DNA of 64,000 bases from Areca catechu (Eukaryota; Streptophyta; Magnoliopsida; Arecales; Arecaceae): assembly GCA_021397845.1 (NCBI GenBank), contig CM038043.1, positions 130,848,013 through 130,912,012 on the forward strand, in the 5' to 3' direction. A program made the translations under genes and the position numbers. A model generated the notes under the pieces. It saw only the letters and a program-made list of their open reading frames with translations. It was not told the origin of the DNA and ran no database searches. Positions 58,058-64,000 of this stretch are shown piece after piece (the first letter of the stretch is position 1; each line of letters opens with the position of its first letter).

Positions 58058-59802
58058 CAATCAATGAAGATGAGCCCAAAGGAGATGATGATCAAGAAAA
58101 TGAAGATCAAACTCAAGAGATCAATGCAACTTCACCAAAACCTTTACCTAAAGAGTGGAGGTATGCACACGGACACCCCAAAGAGCTAATTATTGGTGAT
58201 CCGTCAAAGGGAGTAAGTACACGCTCTTCTATTAGAAATGTTTGTGATTATTTAGCTTTTGTATCTCAGATAGAGCCTAAGTCAATTGAAGAAGCTGAAA
58301 AAGATTGTAACTAGATTAATGCTATGCAAGATGAACTAAATCAATTTAAAAGAAATAATATTTGGACTTTAACTGAAAGACCCCCTAATGTTTCTGTAAT
58401 TGGCACAAAATGGGTTTTTAGAAATAAACTTGATGAACATGGTCTTGTAACTAGAAACAAAGCTAGACTTGTTGCTAAAGGCTACAACCAGGAAGAAGGG
58501 ATCGACTTTGATGAAACCTTTGCTCCTGTTGCTAGGCTAGAAGTAATTAGACTTTTACTTGCTTTTGCTTGTTTTATGGATTTCAAGTTATTTCAAATGG
58601 ATGTTAAAAGTGCTTTTTAAAATGGATTTATTGAAGAGGAAGTTTATGTTGAACAACCTCCTGGTTTTGAAAATCATGAATTTCCTAACCATGTTTTTAA
58701 ATTGCATAAAGCATTGTATGGTTTAAAGCAAGCTCCTAGAGCTTGGTATGATAGATTAAGTTCATTTTTGATGAAGAATGATTTTTCTAGAGGTAATGTA
58801 GATAATACATTATTTTTGAAAAAGAAAAATGATGATCTCTTAGTAGTACAAATCTATGTAGATGATATTATTTTTGGTGCTACTAACGAATGTTTTTGTC
58901 AAGAATTTGCAAAGTTAATGCAGAGTGAGTTTGAGATGAGCATGATGGGAGAACTCAACTTCTTCCTCGGACTCCAAATTAAGCAAACCAAAGAGGGGAT
59001 CTCCATCAACCAAGCCAAGTATACAAGGGAAATATTGAAAAAGTTTGGGATGGAGACTACCAAACCAATAGGTATCCCTATGAGCTCTTCATGTAAATTA
59101 GACAAAGATGAATGTGGTAAATCAGTAGACCAAAAATTATATAGAGGCATAATTGGTTCATTGCTATATCTAACTGCTAGTAGACCAGATATAATGTTTA
59201 GTGTTTGTATGTGTGCACGTTTTCAGTCTGCTCCTAAAGAATCACATCTCTTAGCTATAAAACGTATATTTAGATACTTATCTGGGTCAATTGAAATTGG
59301 TCTTTGGTACTCTAGAGAGTCATCATATGAATTGATTGCATATTCTGATGCTGATTTTGCTGGGTGTAAACTTGATCATAAAAGTACTAGTGGAACTTGT
59401 CAATTCCTAGGAGTTAATTTGATTTCATGGAGCAGCAAGAAATAGAATTCGGTTGCTCTATCTATGGCGGAAGCCGAATATATAGCAGCTGGAAGCTGTT
59501 GTGCTCAGATTCTATGGATCAAACAACAACTCAGGGACTTTGGCATCAAACTAACTAAGACACCCATAAGATGTGATAATACTAGTGCAATCAATTTAAC
59601 GAAAAATCCTGTACAACATTCAAGAAGCAAATATATTGAAATAAGACATCACTTCATAAGAGATCACGTTCAAAACTCTAATGTGTTGTTAGAATTTATT
59701 TGTACTGATTATCAATTGGCTGATATATTCACAAAACCATTGAATGAAGATAGATTTTGTATGATCAAAAGAGAACTGGGAGTCATTGATCCTTTTGCTT
59801 GA
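58058..59802 (+). pseudogene. pol: Element E pol, reverse transcriptase and RNase H part, three stops
   Basis: Continues pol after the shift. RT begins with AMQDELNQFKRNNIWTL (58321); YVDDIIFGAT is at 58855-58884. RNase H has YSDADFAGC, then MAEAEYIAAGSC (59464) and a C-terminal LADIFTKPLNEDRF, ending ELGVIDPFA at 59802. Three stops interrupt one phase: 58312 (TAG where Trp is expected), 58618 (TAA where Leu is expected) and 59443 (TAG where Gln is expected). The first and last fit single G-to-A or C-to-T changes. The polymerase and RNase H catalytic residues are otherwise present, so this copy died recently. Confidence 0.87.
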
Positions 59803-59934
59803 AACTCTTCAATTTTCATCAAAATTCCTCAGAAAATGATTTATAAATTCTCAAATTGTTTAAAGCCCATTTTTCTAAATTTTATCAATTTTTAAATCTT
59901 ATCGAATTTTATTTTGGCTAATTTATTTTGTGGA

Positions 59935-60066
59935 GGTCGACACTTAAGTTTTCGGAGGTCGACACTTGAGGTCGACCCCTGAGATTTTTTAGAGGTCGAC
60001 ACTTGAGGTCGACCCCTGAGAATTTTTAGAGGTCGACACTTGAACGGAAAACATCTTTTTTAAAAC
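59935..60066 (+). promoter_or_regulatory. GAGGTCGAC array and AT-rich box between pol and ORF3 of E
   Basis: Six copies of GAGGTCGAC followed by ACTTGA or CCCCTGA lie at 59935-60041. They are followed about 15 bases later by TTTTTTAAAA (60055-60064), which is TATA-like. The spelling GAGGTCGAC is that of the E LTR array and differs from those of B and C. ORF3 starts 440 bases downstream at 60506, after a pyrimidine-rich leader. Confidence 0.5.
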
Positions 60067-60505
60067 CCGTCTGCAAGCCTCTTTTTCTCCTTTTCCTTCC
60101 TTTTCTCCTTCGTGTGGTCCCCCTCCAATGCTCCTAAACCTCTAAATAGTGGATTTCCAACCCTCTCCTTCATCTTTTTGGGTAATCCTCTCCACTCCTC
60201 TTGTTTTATTTTGAACCAAACCGTTTTTGACCGTGTTCTTGGTTTTGGACAACCGAAAGCTTTTGCCTCTATCTACCCTCAAATATCGGTTGTTTTTCAA
60301 TTGAAATCACTTATTTCTTTCCTCCGTTTCTTGCATTTCCTCCATTTACTCTCGATTTTCTCCATTTTCACAAACCCTATCTTACCATTTCACCATTTCC
60401 TCTTTTACTCAACCCGTGAACCTCTCTTCTCCTCTCTTTTCTTGGTTCCTTTCCTCTTAGCTCTGCATTACCTACTTCTCCCTAATTTATCCCTCTTCCA
60501 TCCAT
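60067..60505 (+). other. Pyrimidine-rich leader of ORF3 in element E
   Basis: The stretch is dominated by CTTTTCTCC, TTTCCTCC and TCTCCTC runs. An open frame at 60112-60564 is Phe/Leu/Ser-rich because of this composition and has no domain; I regard it as untranslated. Pyrimidine-rich leaders are common downstream of plant transcription starts, which suits a start near 60090, but that is inference. Confidence 0.4.
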
Positions 60506-62250
60506 ATGGGTCCAAGAAAGCACTTGGCAATGAGAAAAAGGAAAATGGAACAAGGCCAAAGTAGCACTGAGCGACGAAGAAAGGTCAGACATGAGCGTGA
60601 GCCGACCCCAGAGCCACCTGCACCAGTGCCAGCCAGCTTAGTACGGAAGAGCATTGCGAGCGGGAGGCGTGTGGACATACCTTTTTGGGATCAGCATCAC
60701 TTTTTTATAGGAGATGTGTTGAGAGATGCAGGTCTGGTTCACTTCTACACGATGACTGAGAGATTCTACCCAGACCTCATCAGGAAGTTCTATGCATCCA
60801 TGGCCACTGATGGCATTGGATGGTCAGGTACTGTTCGTGGGATCGAGATTCCAGTGACACCGGAGGTCATCAGTCGTGTTTGGAGGATTCCACTTCATGG
60901 CACAGCTGCCACTTCGATCAGCGACAAAGAGCATGCCTTCAGATGTATTCTAGAGGGTGAGGATGTTAGCAGCATTTTCATAGTAGCCGCTAACCAGCTT
61001 TCACTGGAGATGAGAGTGCTGCATCATATCATCGCCCGTATCTTGATTCTGAAGAGCGGGAGGTTCGACTTTATCACTGAGCGTGAGCTGGTGTTGATGG
61101 TGTCCCTGAGACAGCGGACTCCCATCAACCTTCCCAGGATCATGCTTCAGCAGATGGGTGAGGCAGCATCTCACAGGAGACTAGTTCAGCCATATGGTAT
61201 GGGGCTGACACAGCTATTCAGGGAGCATGGAGTTTCATTTGATGGTATACCCTTCAGTCAGCTGCAGCATACTGATACATATGGAGAGAAATCCCTGCAT
61301 AGGATGGGATTTCGACTGATTGGTGACCGTTGGGTGCGACAAGAGTCTGGCCAGGAGCCAGATGAGGAGGAAGAGATCCGAGTAGCTGAGGCAGGGCCTT
61401 CAGAGCCTACTGATCATGATACATCTCCTCGCCCAGCACCAGAGTCAGAAACTGCGGAGCCTGAGCCATTCACGCCACCACCCTCATCAGCTCCAGCACC
61501 TACTGCTACTTCTACACCACGGAGGACTACAGCGAGCATATCGGACTTTGAGCAGAGAGTGACTGATCACATTTCAGAGGTCCGGACAGAGATTGCTGGG
61601 TACGACAGGAGCTACATGGTCTGCGGATCCACATAGATATGCTTATTGGAGCTCTCTCAGCTAGTGTAGATGCAGGATTCCGACATATCCTCAGCCTACT
61701 GAGATTAGCATTGCCACCAGGGACTGTAGATCCGACAGTACCTCCTCCAAATTCTGATGATGATGATGATGACTCCAGTGGATACAGTGACAGTGATGGA
61801 GATCAGCCTGGAGCAGGTAGCTCTGATGTTCCACCTGCAGATCCGATTCCAGAGATTCCCCCTTCTACTGATCTTCCCAGTACAGATCCTCCAGCTACAG
61901 ATGTGCCAGTAGATACTGAGTTTACTGAGTCACTTTTTGAGACTATTACAGGGATTCCGGATGATAGAGATGAGCATACATAGATAGATATTGATGATCC
62001 CACTGCTTATGAGCTAGTCAGCAGGCACACTCTAGCTCAGTCTACTCAGCATACTGATCCATCTACTCCTTCTGCTACTGCTTCTATTAGGACACCTGTG
62101 GAGCCTTTTCCTCGGACCTATAGATCTCGTAGGACTACCCCTAGGTTTGGTCCCTCTCTGAGGACTCGGAGTCTCACTCATAGGACTCCAAAATCCTCAT
62201 CTAGGATTTCGGCTCCTATCTCTTTTGATATACCTTCTGATGAGGAGTAG
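60506..62250 (+). pseudogene. Element E ORF3 (putative plant transposon protein-like), frameshift and one stop
   Basis: The ATG at 60506 opens MGPRKHLAMRKRKMEQ, very basic. Residues about 50-260 form the conserved region: FWDQHHFFIGDVLRDAGL, YPDLIRKFYASM, EVISRVWRIPLHGT, RCILEGED, and a Leu/Ile-rich ISRV...RILILKSGRFDF block. A Pro/Glu/Ser-rich stretch and a short EQRVTDHISEVRTEIAG heptad-like segment follow. A one-base loss near 61600 shifts the frame, which goes on from 61621 through an Asp run and Pro/Ser/Thr-rich tail to 62250, with one TAG at 61981. It resembles the plant 'putative plant transposon protein' family. It has no signal peptide or membrane helix. Function unknown. Confidence 0.75.
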
Positions 62251-62590
62251 CCTCATAGATTTACTTGATGTATGTTGTACTTGATGTATGTTGTACTTAG
62301 TTTGCTTTGTATGATCTGATGTATCAGTGTTTTGTGCTTACTATGTAAGCAATTTTGTAACTGAATACATTTATATACTTATCTACATTGTGATATTTTA
62401 CTGTCTGATACCAGCTCTTAGCATTTATCTTTTTAAACCCTCAAGTTAGAATGTTTTTGTTATATCGAATGCACAAATTGAGGGGGAGCATGTATTTTAT
62501 GCAACTAAGTACTTCATTGTAATGGAACATAATTTTCTTTAATATATCTTTTACTACAAAGAATGCACTTTTTGATTCTTGACAAAAAGG
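62251..62590 (+). other. 3' untranslated region of element E
   Basis: It starts with two copies of GATGTATGTTGTACTT (62266 and 62282) and contains TCTGATACCAGCTC (62404-62417), a weak relative of the tRNA-like repeats of B and C. GAGGGGGAGCAT (62480-62491) and AAAAAGGGGGAGTAT (62584-62598) are extra polypurine-tract-like runs. No gene is seen. Confidence 0.5.
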
Positions 62591-62595
62591 GGGAG

Positions 62596-62910
62596 TATAG
62601 TAAAGTTTGTAAAGTATATGGTAAAGTATGACTCTTTCAAAGTTTGTAAAGTATATATGGTAAAGTATGACTCTTTCATAGAATAGAGTAAAGCTATTAT
62701 GGTTCTTATCTTTCTGAATCATGGTAAAGTATGACTCTTTCATAGAATAGAGTAAAGCTATTATGGTTCTTATCTTTTTGAATCATGAGAATGTTTTCAC
62801 AAAAAGAAAGAAGTAAATGAAAAGTAAAAGCTTTTTGACTCATGGTTCTTATCTTTTTGACTCATGAGAATGTTTTCACAAAAAAAAGTAGATGAAAAGT
62901 AAAATTTTTA
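62596..62910 (+). repeat. Compound tandem repeat before the polypurine tract of E
   Basis: A GTAAAGTATGACTCTTTCA unit occurs three times (from about 62621, 62660 and 62723), and a larger unit with ATAGAGTAAAGCTATTATGG and ATGGTTCTTATCTTT occurs two to three times. The ATGAGAATGTTTTCACAAAA block occurs twice (about 62785 and 62865). The copies are near identical. It lies where B and C carry their tRNA-like repeats and where C has a 96-base duplication. Confidence 0.75.
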
Positions 62911-63010
62911 TGATATACTCATGCATGTGAGGTTTCTTTGAAAATTTTTATTAGTGCTATATTTTGCTTTTGGACTTAATTGCATATATACTCAAGATTT
63001 TGTCATCATC

Positions 63011-63023
63011 AAAAAGGGGGAGA
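63011..63023 (+). other. Polypurine tract of element E
   Basis: AAAAAGGGGGAGA lies directly before the 3' LTR start (63025) and is preceded by TTTTGTCATCATC, a block also present before the tracts of B and C. Confidence 0.93.
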
Positions 63024-63024
63024 T

Positions 63025-64000
63025 TGTTGGCTTTGGCTCCTTAGTTTTGATGATTAACAAAAGGTTGAGTATATGTTTGGATTAATGTTTCATTTCAAGA
63101 TAAAGTTTCAGGACTTAGGTTATTCAAAAAGAGTATCAAGAGTACAATGATGAAACCAAGCCTGCCTGATTTGGGAAAGAGCTCTTCTACCTTGAATAAA
63201 ATCAAATTTCTCATATTGGACCTTATTATTAAGAAGCAATTGACAAAAGAAACAAAAGGCTTAGGGAAACTCAAGCATGGCACGCACCTCTCCAGAGTTT
63301 CATAAATTTTCAGACCAGAGGTCGACACCTTGCTAAAGGTTGACCACCAGAGGTCGACTCATGAAGAAAAGAAAAGTTCAGCTAGGCCGACACGGCAAAA
63401 TTTCAGTGGCACGCTCTAGAGGTCGACCACCAGAGGTCGACACCTGTCCAGAGGTCGACACCAGAGGTCGACTCATCGCCTGAGAATTCAAACTGGGCAG
63501 AACTATGGTTTTCTGGATTTTTGCCTAAGATAAACTAGAGGTCGACTCATGAGGTCGACACTTGATCCAGAGGTCGACTCATGAGGTCGACTCATGGCAT
63601 AACGGCTAGTTTTTCTGAACTTTTGATTTGATTTCTAACGGCCATAAATGGTCATATTTTTTATTCTAACGGTCTTGTGGAGTTGTTTCAGCTTGAATGA
63701 GGTATTTAACCTCCACCAAACTTCAAAAAAGACAAGGAGACAAAGTGAAAAGGAATAGAGTGAAAGTACAAAGCCTTCAATCAATTCCAAGCCAAAAAGA
63801 GTGAGAAAACCAAGAGATTCCTTAGCCAAAAGCTTTCCATCTTTGAGGAATCCAACTTTCAAGTATTTGGCATTTAGTGAGGTCCAAGATTCCAAGAGAA
63901 AGGCTTGAAGAGTCTCCATCAAGAGCTACATCGAATTACTTTTTGCTCAAAAGGAGTTTGTCTTGATTTATTCATTGTATTCATATTCTTTTTGTCTTAG
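63025..64000 (+). repeat. 3' LTR of element E, truncated by the window edge
   Basis: It matches 53454-54411 closely. The motif array (63316-63597) has an extra unit compared with the 5' LTR. Differences are nearly all transitions. The remaining roughly 480 bases lie beyond the window. Confidence 0.94.

Larger units (their letters stand above)
53454..64000 (+). mobile_element. Element E: SIRE-type Ty1-copia element, youngest copy, 3' end off the window
   Basis: Order: LTR 53454-54891, primer site, gag 54949-56673, pol to 59802, spacer, ORF3 60506-62250, 3' region, polypurine tract 63011-63023, and a second LTR from 63025 that leaves the window after 976 of about 1450 bases. The two LTRs show about 25 substitutions over 955 bases aligned by eye, nearly all transitions, plus an 18-base net indel. 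The coding frames have only a few lesions, mostly explicable by transitions. This is the best reference copy for A and B. Confidence 0.95.

Noticed and set aside
60112..60564. A 150-codon open frame upstream of ORF3 in E.
   Set aside because: It is a Phe/Leu/Ser-rich by-product of the pyrimidine-rich leader, has no counterpart in B or C and overlaps the ORF3 start.
60506..62250. ORF3 as a true envelope glycoprotein.
   Set aside because: No signal peptide, membrane helix or cleavage site is visible; the conserved block resembles the plant transposon protein family instead.

Overview
This is plant nuclear DNA, almost certainly from a large angiosperm genome, and it consists entirely of nested LTR retrotransposons. 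The evidence is Ty1-copia pol domains (protease, integrase, YVDD reverse transcriptase, RNase H), initiator-tRNA-Met primer sites (TGGTATCAGAGC) beside TG...CA long terminal repeats, a tRNA-Asp-type primer site beside a Ty3-gypsy-type LTR, and AT-rich, transition-riddled reading frames. I find no convincing host gene, functional tRNA gene, rRNA or CRISPR array. The species cannot be fixed from the sequence; a large-genome monocot such as a palm is a guess.

Layout, left to right. Element A (1-6979, minus) is a SIRE/Maximus-type Ty1-copia element whose 3' end lies off the left edge. 7150-10403 holds two decayed gypsy-type LTR remnants (L1, L2). Element F (10404-28842, minus) is an old Tork/Angela-like copia element; its 5' LTR is split by element G (20108-28493, minus), a gypsy-type element with 2.33-kb LTRs and no recognisable pol. 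28843-30285 plus 51655-53453 are parts of a gypsy element H (LTR end, primer site, leader, gag, deleted pol). H is split by element B (30286-51654, minus, target duplication TACTC). B is a SIRE-type element that is itself split inside its pol by element C (37032-48033, minus, target duplication GTAAA). Element E (53454 to beyond 64000, plus) is the youngest and best preserved SIRE-type element; its 3' LTR runs off the right edge.

The four SIRE-type elements share one architecture: LTR, primer site, gag ending in TGA, pol, a spacer, a third reading frame (ORF3, resembling the plant 'putative plant transposon protein' family and without visible envelope features), a 3' untranslated region, a polypurine tract, LTR. 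Gag packages the RNA, pol matures the proteins, copies the RNA and integrates the DNA; the role of ORF3 is unknown. Every one of these genes is now damaged.

Three patterns go beyond standard annotation. (1) A short GTCGAC-type motif is arrayed in the LTR upstream of its TATA box and again between pol and ORF3 just upstream of another AT-rich or TATA-like site. The motif's spelling differs between elements but agrees within an element, which suggests an internal promoter for ORF3. (2) In B and C, the region before the polypurine tract carries many copies of a 9-10 base sequence matching the 3' end of initiator tRNA-Met, and so complementary to the element's own primer binding site. (3) G contains a palindrome in which two opposed LTR ends flank a tRNA-Asp copy extending to the anticodon loop.
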